A DNA stretch of 64,000 nt from Cloeon dipterum (lineage: Eukaryota; Arthropoda; Insecta; Ephemeroptera; Baetidae), in the NCBI RefSeq assembly GCF_949628265.1, contig NC_088787.1:33902844-33966843 (forward strand). Reading direction: 5' to 3'. Made by a program: the position numbers and the translations under genes. The notes beneath the pieces were generated by a model. The model did no database searches and was not told the origin of the DNA. It was given only the letters and a program-made list of their open reading frames with translations. Below, piece after piece: positions 24,758-37,100 of this stretch; position 1 is the first letter of the stretch, and every line of letters starts with the position of its first letter.

Positions 24758-25728
24758 ATGACCAGGATGCTCCTGCTGCTCCTATTCTTGGCGTGTGCAG
24801 TCCGTGGAGATCGTGTTCTTTCCAGGCAGAGACGATACCTCACCTTTCCAGAAGGGAGTGCCGTCACAGTGAGTTTAAGAATTGTGAAAAAATTTTCCTT
24901 TACTTTTTCTATCAAAATTATCAATGAATTAAAATTGCATTTCATTCTTTTCTTAAAATATGAATTAGTTTCTGAATCTATTCTTCAAGAGGTGAGATTT
25001 AAAAAGTGAAAAATAGCTGCTTCCGATTGAAACAAAATTTTATTTGTCTATTAGCTATCTGTTTTTGTAAGCCAAAATTTATTTTTATTGTTGTGCAGTT
25101 GATTTACTTAAGGAAATCGGCACCATTTGTTTTTTTTTTTTTAATTTTGGATTTTTTAGTTTTTGGTGTGCTGCAACTCTGTCGGTCCATTCGCTGACGA
25201 TCTCTACACTTTTGGACTGGATTTAGACATGTCGTGGGATTTACCAAACAACACCCGCTCCATTCAGCCGGTGTACCCGTCTCTCCACGACCTGAGACGA
25301 GAGCGCCGAGAAGTTTACTCCAGACTAGAGAGTCTGTTTGAAGCGTAATTTTTATCTTTAAAACTTTCTTAGTACACAATTTTAAATAATTCTATAACGT
25401 AGGGCCGGATTGGATGGCAGAATGTGCGTCCTTCGCTCCATGTGCGAGGTGAGCAGGAGACTGGGCGCCCTGGGAGAGCCAGGAGGACTCATCGAGGAAC
25501 TCCTCAAACTGATCTTTACGTAAAGTATAGAATTTTATTTGTTTTCGTTGATGTTCATTATCGGTTTTGAGCAGATTGCCGCGGACTGGGGGAGATGAGG
25601 ACGATCCACGCCACGGACACTACGTGGTGGCAAACAAGCTGGGCGAAGAGAGTAAATACGACTGCATGAGAATATTTCCTGGCTGCCCAATTAGCCTGAT
25701 TGACTTGGTGCTTGGACCTGAATCATGA
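24758..25728 (+). CDS. DM4/12 family secreted protein, gene J
   Basis: Four exons: 24758-24868, 25160-25344, 25403-25519 and 25575-25728, about 188 residues. The signal peptide MTRMLLLLLFLACAVRG is followed by VLSRQRRYLTFPEGSAVT. Exon 2 has LDMSWDLPNNTRSI and RRERREVYSRLESLFEA. Exon 3 has AGLDGRMCVLRSMCEVS and LIEELLKLIFT. Exon 4 has HYVVANKLGEESKYDCMRI and FPGCPISLIDLVL. A canonical family member in every block, and the last of the cluster. AATAAA at 25783-25788. Confidence 0.88.
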
Positions 25729-27654
25729 TGCCAATGAGATTTTCCCTATTAATTAATTAAGTCCTCCATTTATTTTTCATAAAATAAATAAAAATTTTAT
25801 ATAGAGCTGATTTTTGTTGCACTTTAAATGATAATTGATAGATCTTTACCAATTAAAAAGATTCAAATACGCAGACTTACAAGTGGATATTGTGCTGCTA
25901 ATTTGTGAAAAATCCTTTTTACCGTTATTTTATCTCCTTTTTTGGAAATCATATTCTATTCCGCCAGAAGGTAAATTAGTTTATTCTCTTGCCGAGCTAT
26001 TTTTCTGATTTTATTTATATTATTAATTAGAGAAAAAGTCAACTAACACTTGGTTGAAGCATTTGTCAGATTTATTTTCTGTTCAAAGCTCGTCTCTACA
26101 AAATTTAACACAAAGCGTCATCAATTAAATAAAAAAAAAATATTATTTGTGAAACAAATATTTTTACTGTAAATAATAAAAGTAATATTTATAGTTTTCG
26201 GAATTTGTTTGCAATTTGGTAATTTTTCGGTGATTGAATATCATTTTTATCTGCAAGTTTCATAAAATTTGCTAGTTGATTAAATTTCCAACTATTAAAT
26301 CTTTCGTGGTTTCATCTTTTCTAAAAAATCAACACACTTGAGAATGTTTCTCCCAATTATAGTTTTATTCTTCATCACAATAAAGTGCAGAACCATCATC
26401 TGTCAACTCTTTTCTTTATTATTAAGTAGAAAAAATAATTAGGAAATGTGTATAGTTTAAAAATAGATTTGATCAATAAAAAGGTTTTCCAAGAAAGTTA
26501 AAATTGGACTTTATTTCAAGGAAATTTAATTTAGTTGAAGTTAGCAATGAAGTGCGTATGTACATCCCTGAAATAAAGAAGCTCTCGTCCGCACTGAAGT
26601 GAAGATGACTTGATCGCAATGGGCGCTTGACTGGGAGGTTTTTCCTCGGTGCCACTCAATGCAAGCAGTGTAAGTGGCGCCGTTGAACGCTGGCGTGCCT
26701 TTTATTCTGCGCCACGGCTGCGGTGCTATCTCGAGAAGGTGTGGTTATGCAACTGGCACGTCTTGCTGACACAACAAAAAGCCTAATTTATCAAGCCAAG
26801 GGGCTCGGAAGGCGATACACAGCTGCCGCCGGCTTCCAATTATCTAAGCCTCTCCGTGTGCATGAGCTCGCTCGCGTGTGCAAGGCAAAAAGCGCGCGGC
26901 GGATGATGAGCGGCGGCAAAACTCGCACCCTCTACCCCCAATAACAAGCCAACTTCCTCCCTCCGCACGGCCTAATGATGATGAACATTTAATGAAGCAA
27001 TGCCGAGCGATATGGAGAACTGAGCGGCATTAGTGCCGGCCGAAATATGCTCTTTCAAACGTCAAATGACTTTGAACATTATTTCTAGATTAAATACAAC
27101 GGGCAAAATATAGAATATAAATATTTACAAACTTTGAAGAACTTCAAAAACGTCAATAGTAGAATTTAATGATAAACTAATTGATTTCATTTTGAAGCAT
27201 TTGTGTTGCGAGTCTTTTTTAGCTTTTTGAGATTTACATAGAGAATTTGATAAATATTATTGTTAAATTAAATAAAACTAGAAAAAATGGATCCCCTAAT
27301 TATGTTTAGATTCTGTTATGATTTTTTTAAGAAAATTCGTATCAATTTTATTTTTAATTTTTTTTTGTTTGTTGATAAGTTTTCAATTAGTTAAATTTAT
27401 ATATCATACCCGAGACAAAATTTTGAGTGTTTTTAAAAAAAATCCAATTTTAATTTTTTTTCATGGTAATTTAATTCAAATGCGTCAAATGACAATATTT
27501 ACACGCACTGTACCAATGCAGAAAGGGTTGAAAATAAAATGCATAATAAAAACAAGTATTATATTTCTCAATATTAAATCCTCGCGTGTTGCTATATATT
27601 TTGTTCATGTTGACAAGGATTACTATCTCAGGTACTTGAAACAGATGACTGAAA
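25729..27654. other. Intergenic region between gene J and the arrestin-domain gene
   Basis: 3' UTR of gene J at the left. The rest is AT-rich with a GC-richer patch at about 26560-26990. Plus-strand open frames near 27318-27803 overlap the last arrestin exon in antisense and show no motif. Confidence 0.4.
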
Positions 27655-29210
27655 TTAGATTTTTGTACTTGATTCAAAATCTTGATATTTTGAAACCCTT
27701 GGCTCGACGTTTCGATATAAGGTGCCGACTACGACTGGAAGCTTTAGAGAAAATTTGGAGTACAACCCAGAGGGTTGGACCACAGCCTATGGATTTTAAT
27801 TAATATCACAGCTTTAATTTTTAGCGGTCTCTCACCTTCACGCTGTGGTTCACGTCGATAATGGAGCAGTGAGCTAGGTTTCTGTCGCAATTATTGGGAA
27901 CGACGAGGGTTTGTTTAAAACTTTTCCCTTCGCCAGGGTCGACTGAGCCCAGATCCACGCTCTCCAGGGTAATTTCTACGAGTTGCTCGCCGCAATTTGG
28001 AATGATAAACTTTTCAGTCTAGAAAATAATAATAAATAGTTCGTTAAAATATATTTCCAAGAAAGTACATACCATTATCAGATTTAAGGTGATATTTGAC
28101 AAACGAATCCCGGAAGAATTTGAGACATTCAGTACAGCATATATTTTTCCTGCTGGCGAAATGACGCCGGGAAGCGTAAGTTCGACGGAAACAGAGCGCA
28201 ATTTGGAGACCATGAAAAGCCGGTTGAAAGCTTTTGTTTTGTACGCCCGCTGAGGAGACTGTTAACAAGTTTCAGTTTCTATCAAATTAAATTCCTGCAG
28301 ATGTGAACTGACCGCAAGACTTTTATAGTACAGCGCGTCGAGGGCTTTGATCACAGTGATTTCGGACTCCGCCACGGATTCGGCCACGCCCACAAAGGCT
28401 GTAGCTTTGTACTGGATTTTGCCAAAGGTACCTTTGTAACTGGACGGGATCAGTTTTGGCAGTTTGTACGAAATTCTGTAAGCATGTTCTCCAGGTTCTA
28501 TAATACAACCAGTTGCTAAAAATATAAAATTTAACTTATTAACGACGCTCATGTTCAACACAAGTCAATTACCGCATCGAAATAAACGAATTTCTTCAGA
28601 AAAAATAAGTTCACTCTTGCGTAGGTTGTTGCCTTTTGACTGCAGCTTACGTGGCGTGGGACATGTTTTGTCAAGAAAATTGCGTATCGGTTTGGGCTTG
28701 GATGATGAGGCATTTCTCAACGCTGACTTGGGAATCGAAATCTTCGCTTTTCCTTTGAAAGCAAGGATGATAGCTACACGTTGAAAAAATAAACAAAAAT
28801 ATAAGCAAGTAGAACACATTGTGAAGATAATTTAAACAAGTTCTGTCATTTAAATTTACAATAATTTATTTCTCATTAATTTTAAGTATTAATGCATGAT
28901 TTGTCTTGTGCTATAAAATAAGCAACTTGGTGGACATAATTTAATATGACTTTTCTCCACACAAAAAACATTTATTTCTGATCTATAGAGATCTTCAAAC
29001 TATAAAATTATTATTGATTTACATTTTTATTGTCAGGGTTTAAAAGTCGTTTTAATATAGTTTTAAATGCAAGAATTTAAGCGGTTATATAAAAGGTTTA
29101 GACCTACCTTTGATGTTCATAGGAGAACTATTTTGAATGACGAAATGGCCAGTGACATGATCTCCGCTGTAAAAGAAATCCTTGTCGAATGCGAGTCGAA
29201 ACATATGCAT
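27655..29210 (-). CDS. Arrestin domain-containing protein (ARRDC/alpha-arrestin type)
   Basis: Six exons in good phase: 29210-29108, 28773-28573, 28515-28313, 28258-28073, 28018-27836 and 27786-27655, about 335 residues. The arrestin N domain starts with FDKDFFYSGDHVTGHFVI, continues with AIILAFKGKAKISI and the hallmark GEHAYRISYKLPKLIPSSY followed by GTFGKIQYKATAFV. The C domain begins near residue 175 (VSKLRSVSVELTLPGVIS, GKIYAVLNVSNSSG) and ends with FSLKLPVVVGTLYRNV, equivalent to the IGT strand of the family. Alpha-arrestins act as adaptors that link membrane cargo to ubiquitin ligases. No PPxY motif is visible in the short tail, so NEDD4-type binding is not supported. A longer N-terminus is possible, since the frame is open a little upstream of the chosen ATG. 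Confidence 0.82.
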
Positions 29211-31132
29211 TTTCAACAAATGCAACTGATCCACGAGAAAAAAAGAAGCGGGCCTTCAAGTTGACAAGCAGTGACAGAGTATATGATGCGATTGTTTTCC
29301 CCCAATAACTAAAATACATAATTTAAAAACTAATTTTGGTTAAATGAAACAGTCGTCATTTTACATAACTTGTTTTGTCTTTATTAATCTTTGTATAATG
29401 ATCTTGTCATATAAATTATCAATATTACGTCTTGTTTATTTTATTTGTTGCACGTTGCTCTTCTTCGTCTTCTTTTTAAATATAACAGAGTCGTCTTTTT
29501 ACAGAATGCTTCAACAATAAATTGCAAAACTGTCGATTCTCTCATTATTTAACAACTGTCGTATCGGCAAATATACCATGAGACGTACGAGTGTGGGTGT
29601 TTTGTGTGTCCTTGTGTGAGTGTATGTGAGAGCAGTGTTTTCATTTTCTCTTCTCTGTGTGTCTGTGACCGGGGCTGAGGGGGTGACGGGGGTGGCGAGT
29701 GAAGCAACAGAGAGAGAAACTTGTGTGTGTTTGTGTGTGAATTCCGTTTGTCCACTTTGTCAGCGCGATCGGTGAGGTTTTTTCCTTTTTAATAATTATA
29801 ATTATATAAACCATGCAATTTTCCCGTTTTTCCGTCAAGGGGAGGGTGGGGGTGGGGCCGGCGGGCCCCCGCCCGCGCCCTTTGTCCCCGAGTGGACGCG
29901 GCCGGGGCGAAAAACAGCGTGTGTGTGTGGGTGTGTGTTAGTTCACTTTCAATTCCTTCCTGCTTAACTTTTAAATGCACGACATTTAGAGTTGACTTTA
30001 ATGACGACGATTATACACAGCGAGACAGTTAGTATGCAAATTTAGCGGCGGGCGGCCCCGGCGGCCGGGGCCCGGGGCCCAGCACATCATGGGTTTGAGC
30101 GGGGCCCGCGGCGGGCGGGGCAGCCGCCTCGCGTTAGCTGCTCGGTTAATTAATTAAAATAGTACAACAACAACGATTTTTACCTTTTTTAGTAACATTT
30201 TGGTGCCGAGACGCGGCCGGCGGAGCCACGGTTTCCTGCAGGGACAACTCATTTCGAAATTAATCTTCTTTCCAACGCTTAAACGTTAAATTTTACTCGG
30301 TTAACCAAGAAAGGGGCGTTTGGATTAAAATTTGGTTTCAACTGAATTATTCGTTGTAGCAAAAATTTCCTTTAGATTGGAAGACACTTGAACCTCTGGC
30401 AACAATTCACCCGCACAGTGGCTCCGCCGGCGGTCTCTAACCGAGTGATTGGTTTCCATTTTCAGCATCTTTTAAATTACTTTAGTCACACGTATATCGC
30501 GCGCGCGTTACATTATTTTACCTTAGGTGTGTTTATGCAAATTCCGTTTAGTTTTTCTCGAGAACGAAAAATATCTCATGAGATGAGCTAGCTAAAAATA
30601 AATTTATGATCTCTTCTTATTTGTCGCGACGATGATTGAGGTGCCGTTTTGAGTGGGCCTGGGCTTCAAATTTTCACTCCAGAAATTTCGTTTCCTTTTA
30701 TCGAATGCAATTTAGAGGCTGCGTGTTTGTCTTTAATTAGTAAAATTACACTTTTAACCGTCGTATCTTGTGTTTTAAGTGTGTGAGATAGGAACGTTTT
30801 ACACCGTTGATTATGTTGAGTATAACCGCCAAATTAAACCGTGTCTGTGTATGCCAATTGCCGCTGCGAAGGTCTTTCGAACGAGGGCCACCCGAACTGT
30901 CAGGCCCTGATCGAGAGACCTTCGAGCGCCAGGATCGAATGAAAACGCGTAAAATATACATTCAGTCGTTTGTACGAAATTCGTCGGAGGAAAGCAAAGG
31001 AAGAAGCTTGGTGGTGGGGGGAAAATGCGGGCCCAGGCCCTCGAGAGCCCACGTGGTGAGTCGTAAAACTAAGGAAAGACTGGTGAATGCACTACTTGAG
31101 CGTCCGCACTGATTGATTGTAAGCTCACGGGG
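29211..31132. other. Probable 3' UTR of nAChR alpha1 and spacer to the arrestin gene
   Basis: Between the alpha1 stop and the arrestin start, both on the minus strand, no coding motif is seen. Minus-strand AATAAA signals at 29435-29440 and 29380-29385 would give alpha1 a 3' UTR of about 1.7 kb. The region contains GT-rich runs (around 29700-29745 and 29920-29940), a G-quadruplex pattern at 29839-29857, and a very GC-rich block at about 30045-30130. Confidence 0.45.
29839..29857 (+). other. G-quadruplex-forming sequence
   Basis: Four runs of three or more guanines with one-base loops: GGGGAGGGTGGGGGTGGGG. It is followed by GC-rich sequence to about 29910. On the minus strand, the sense strand of alpha1, the same stretch is C-rich. 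Confidence 0.6.
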
Positions 31133-34100
31133 TCACTCCTCCTCAGGGCCCATCATCATCAGCATCAGCTTCTTCTTGGCAATCTTGGAGTACTGGATGT
31201 CGATCGGCCGGGTCGTGTCGTACAGCGACGGCGCCTGCAGGATGATGAGCGCCGTGCCCATCACGCACGCCACTGAGAAAATCCACAGGAACAGCCTGTC
31301 CAGCACCATTGCCACGTATTTCCAGTCCTCCTCCACCTGTTCAACACATTCGTACTCAGATTAATGGGCGCCCAGACGAAAAGAAGGGACACTTTATTTT
31401 CGTATTTTTATTTGCTTGGCATTTTTGAGCGGAGAAAAATTCTGGCAGCATTCGAAACAAAAAAATTAATACTATATGTTGCTACTGTTTTTCCAGTTTA
31501 CAACCCTTACTACTTGAGAGCTATTCTGTATTTCTGTATATGGTTTTTAAAAAATGCTGTTCTTCCAGAAATGATAAATATTTTTACTTTGGGTCTAAAA
31601 GATTATTATCTAGTGTAATGTTTTAACCATTTAATTTGGAATATTCTAAGGGTTCCTTTGTTGGTACATTTAAAAAGGTAATTTCAATGTGGTGTAAAAT
31701 TCAAATGCTTTGAAATATGGTAATTTTTATTTTAAACTATTTATTCCACGCTTAATGAAAATCGACAACTAACTTGATTATGGCTCAACAAGTTTATTTA
31801 TTCCAATTAATTAATTATTGTTTACCTTAGAAAGCTATTGAACTCATGGAAGCATCCAAACCACATATATTTTCTATCATAATCCATTAAATATGTTAAA
31901 AATTTGGGCTAAAAAATAAATAATGGGAAACTTTTAATTTTTTCAGATTTGCGACGAAATATTTATTAACTTTCTTTATAATTTAAAAGCAATTGTTAGT
32001 AAGCACTATACCAACCATTTTCTCATCCAAGAACCTGCAAATTTTTTAAATATATATCCCAAAGAGAATGACAATTTTTTTTTAAAAAAAAAAGTAGCCA
32101 GAACGTTAAGATGTTGGACCGAAAAATTTTGAATATATATAATTCATTAGTTTGAGTATTATAATTCGAATTACATAAATAACATTTTAGGGTAATTTGT
32201 CATGGAATTTTGATTGTTTAAGCCGCTTTTAAAAGTAGAATTTTATTCATAACCATCTTACATTCTCAACCCGTTTTAATTATTTTTTTTCGTAAAAATC
32301 GCGGAAAAAATATTCAAGAGAATTTATTGAGGGAGGATGAAAATCAATTTCACACTTCTTGAGTGAATAAATATCACTTTCGAAAATTCATCTGCATTGG
32401 GGAAACTTTTTCGAGTTCAAAGGCTCTCGACATGAGGCGAAAAGTCACTTCGGATGCGTGTCGCAACAGCTTTGCGTCGCCATTCGCTCCGATCATCTTC
32501 ATCTGCCACACGCAGAAGGAGGAAAATCATTTTCGAGAGCTCACTCGACGGAAGGCCTCGCTCGCTCGCTCGCTCGCTCTCTCGTTCGTTCAGAGCCGCG
32601 CGCGCCGGGTCAATGTTTGTTGGTGTGCCCGCTCCTCTCTTTTTCTCTGTTTGATTAATTGGTTTAGAGAGCCGAGGAAATATTGACACAAAACTTGGCA
32701 AGCGTGCCCTTTCTCCGAAAGCAAGCAGGCAATCAATGGGCCGCGCGCAAAAATATCGACTTTGATAAAATGTTTCCTCCGACGACCGTGCTCAATTTGA
32801 CCTAGACACTCTTTTATTTTTCTTTTGCTGTGATTTTCCGGCTCAATGCTCAGTTTTTGCTGATTGGCTGCAGAGAGGGGAAATGGTGCATGCGAAACTT
32901 TTGTCTGCACCAAGCTTTGCGACAAAAATGGGCAATTTCGGTTCAGTAGAAATAGCGATAAAAATACCAGAAATACATTGCAAGAATGAGAAAAACTTAG
33001 CTGATAAAATAGTTACTTAGACGATTTAATATTAAAAGAGATGATGATGATGACTCAACGCACTACCACCACTTCTTTAGCCCAATTTTTTTAGTGCTTC
33101 TTTAAATTATAATAAATAAAAAATATAATGCTTGTAGAACTATAGTGAAAGACTGAAAGTTATATTTAATTTTTCCCCTTCTAAAAATATCTGATTAAAA
33201 AAGCTATTCCTCGACTCAGCAATTTTCCTCTAAAACATTTTTGGCGTTTCAAGAGAAAAATCATATTTGTTTAAAGAGAGAACACCATATAAATCCAATT
33301 CCGTAACAAAATGAATAATTTTTCTCTCAACAGACATGGGAGAAGGAGATAAAAGTATATCTAGTTAGTAGTTAATCTTCCTTTCTTGCAACTCCAGTTG
33401 TAAGTATTAGTGAACATGGCTTTCTGTGTCACACGATGAAAAGTTCAAGCGGAAATCAATGGTGCAAACCGGCTTTGCAGCATTTAAGTCTTGAAATTAA
33501 CCTCTTTCAGAGTTGCTTTTGATATATATGCGATTTTATTTGTGCACGTATAGCGTTTGTGGTGTGGTGTGGTGCATTCAGATATCATTAGCAGCCGCGA
33601 AAGTTTTTCCACTTTGCAGCTTTGTAGCAGATCTTTGCAAAACTTTTAATGACGTGTTTTCGAAGGCTGCGAGGCGGAAACTCGCGCGCAAGGAACATGT
33701 GCACCCGCGACCCCGATGCAGAGAGGAAAACTAATAGCGAAATAAAGCGCCACGTGTGTGCACCCAGCGCACAGAGTGGTCGGAATGCCTACTCCTTTGC
33801 TTTGGTGGCAATTAGAGCGCAATGATGGCAAACCAACGTCCGCAAACGAGCCGATCCGACAAGTGAATAATTCAAGGCGACACATACATATTATTTCTCC
33901 GAGTCAAATTAACTGGCCGCCTCAGTCAGACAGTATAGTGGATAGAGCGGCGGTCGCTGAATACAGCTCAGCCGATTCGTCTCTCTGTCCGTTTAATGCC
34001 TTTTGTGCTGGTCTATTTGCACACATATAAGAGAGAAGACGCGACGGTTGTGCTGCAGAATCCACTCACGCGACCGACGAGAGAGAGAGAGAGAGACCCA

Positions 34101-37100
34101 GAGGCGATTGTGCAACCAGCGTGTCGCGGTTGTGCAACACAAACCCCACGACGTTCCAGCGCTAAAAGTCGCCCTCAATGCCCAACACCAGACATCTAAG
34201 GAATGCAAATTTTTGCGCAATAAGATGGAAATAAACTGGAGATTTCAAACCACATGGAAAATCAGAGATACATCTGCTGTAAGTATTATTAATTTTGGTA
34301 GTTTTGCTTTCGATCCCAGTTAGATTTTAAAAAAAAAGTTTTTGTTCTTTCCCGGTCAGAGAGTCAAGACGGCGGCAACCAAAGATCCAATTTAGAGTTA
34401 ATGTTACAATCAATATACCAAAAGCAGCAATGCTTGCGAGAATCATGAATCAGAATTGTTTGACACCAGAAAAATTAAAAAAGTACTTAAGTTCTTTTTT
34501 ATTTTTAATGAAAATATCTCAGCCAGCCACGCCAGAGGTCTGTTAAAAATCTAAAAATGCGGAAAAGATATTTCTTCGTGCCATTTAGCAGTGTCAAAAT
34601 TAACTTTTAAAATGTCCTTAGCCGTAACAATTGCCGCCGCCGGGCAAACATTCAGCTCAAGCCTTAAAATTACGCAGCTTAGACCTCTAAAAATATATAA
34701 AATATTGTCGATTTACGGGATTTATTTTAATGGAATTGAAAACTGATGAAAAATGACAAAAGTGGCTGCAAGTTTTGAGTGCTTTGCAAATGGTGCTAGC
34801 CAAAATATTCTTTTCTTCTGATAAAAACTGGTAAATTTATGTGATACAGCGTTTTTTCTTATTCAAATCTCCTATTCAACTAATAGAATTTTCCAAGGTT
34901 TTTTTTCTGAATTGTAATGGCTGCAGGTGGCTGAGGGCTCTAATCCAGCTTTAGAGTACCACTCTTCTGGCACACTTTTCCCCTTTCCCGGCGCTAAACC
35001 TGCCGTGTAAGCATAGCGCACGAGCGAAACTAAACGAGCGCGTTAATTGTGGTCGGCTGCTGCATAATTGTCACGCTCGTCCACGTGCAAATCGTCCTGG
35101 TGTGCTTGCGTCAACCCGTCTTTACTGCTCAGCCCGTCGATTGAATGTGCTAAACAGGGCATGAGTTACTCCGATTCGCGGAACTGGCAGGAAAGTAATT
35201 AATGTGCGCTGTCACGCTGCTTTTAATTAAAATGAGAGCTCCACAAGTGCAGTCTGAATCTGAAACTGCGAAATAAATTGTGGTTGGAATTGTATGAAAT
35301 GTATATTCCATTTCATAAAGGTGGTTAAACTGCATTTTTATTTCTTCCTCACTGCGCGGTGGATAAAATCAAAAAGTGAAAAACCAAACCGTATCTTTTC
35401 GTGCAGAAGATTTGGAGAGCAACGGCAAACAAGCCTTCCATCATTTCGTCGCCGCTGGGCTGAAAGGCTACACTAATGAAGGGCCCGAGCCGAGAGGAAA
35501 TAAATCCGTGGTCGCCGACCGATAATGCAGGCCGAAATGGAAGTCTGTCATCCCAATTTGCGCTTTCCCCTGGTGCCAAAGCCAAGGAGGCAGCCTGCTG
35601 CCGGCCGAGCGATAATTGAAACGCGATAGTTCGCAGCAGCCGTTCTCGTCCGGGAGCTCCGCTGATGGAGAAAGAGCGCTCGGTGTCTCTGTTTGCAAAA
35701 GCAAACACCGCACGATCAGCTAGGCAGAAGCGGCAGCAGCAGCCACTTGCAAACTTCCGCCGGCGAAATCAAGCCATTTGTCCTCAGCTCTCTGTATGCT
35801 GTTATGTAAACAGACACGAGGACTCGTGCAAGTGTGACAGATTAATTAGCGTTTTTTCTGGGACACTTTCAAGAAGGGGCAATGAGATTGGCATTCTCTG
35901 TTGATATTATGTTATCTTTCAATTATTTTTAAAATTGAAATATATGTCAAATGAAGTATAAAACTGAATTAAATGTGACTGATGAAACGCATTGGGGAAA
36001 AACTGATTTGAAAATTGTATTTTCAATACAACAGTGATTGTTGTTTAACTTATTTTTTTTAATTTTATTAAAAATTAAGCAACCACGAAAAACTATTCCC
36101 CAATCCTTGAACTTTCTTTTAGAAATGGAGCAAGGGCAGTTTTTGAAAATTTCCCTATCAACAAGATAAGGATGGAAACTTCTAACAAAAAAGCCATTTT
36201 CCTTTTCTTTCATAGTAAAAAAGCCAAAAATCTTGCTGCCTTCGAGAAGACAATAGTGCATTTCGCAATGTCACCTGCCAACAGCGAGATCAGTTGTAAG
36301 ATGGACTGCTGTTTTTCACGCCCCTGTCTGAAAATAGCACAACTGCTGGAAGCGGAGTCAGTGCTCTCTCGCGCGCGTCGTTTGCAGAATAAATAGAGCG
36401 ACAGCAGATAAAATGGACACGGTATCCTCGGGGGCTGGAGTGATTTTTCACCATTAGTCTGGGGCGTGTGTGTATACTCCGTGCTCTCCTTTTTCGTCGT
36501 CAGCGAGAGGGTCGGACGAACGGACGGGGAACAGGAAAGCAAAGGAAAAATTGATGTCGCGCGCATTATTTTTCACGCAGCCTCCTGCTGGCATCTGGCT
36601 CCAGCGTCCGACGGCATTTTGTATCTTGTTGTCTCCACGACTTCCTGTCCCTTTTATAAAACATTCTCTGCGTTCTGAATATTCAATGAAGGGCCGCTGA
36701 CCAAGCACGAATAATACTAAAGGGGGGAGCTGCGATTTTTTGTTCCACGGCCGCCTTTTTGGCACTCTGCGTAATTTGTGAGTTGTATCTGAAGGGGACA
36801 GGACATTCATCTTTGTTGCTGACAGTTTTTATTTCAAAGAGAACACCAGCAACACTCCAATATTCAAATGTATTCCATTTTATAAAATTGCTTTCTGAAT
36901 GAAAAATGGTTGGTTGCACAGAATACAATTCTGAAAATAAAGCGCCACGTGGACACACAAAAAAACATTTGAAAAGCAAATTAGTAAAATTGTTGATAGG
37001 ACGACAACCAGAGAAAAATTTAGTATCAAGCAGATTTCAACTATAATAGCTTACAGATTGGTGAAATCATTTTTAAATTTTATTTTTCCCTCTAATTACC

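Noticed and set aside
27318-27803. A 161-residue plus-strand frame
   Set aside because: AT-rich translation with no motif, lying antisense to the last arrestin exon, which joins in phase with the other five.
33930-33995. tRNA-like stretch with a box A resemblance (GTATAGTGGATAGAGC)
   Set aside because: The downstream part lacks a proper box B (GGTTCGANTCC) and I could not form a cloverleaf.
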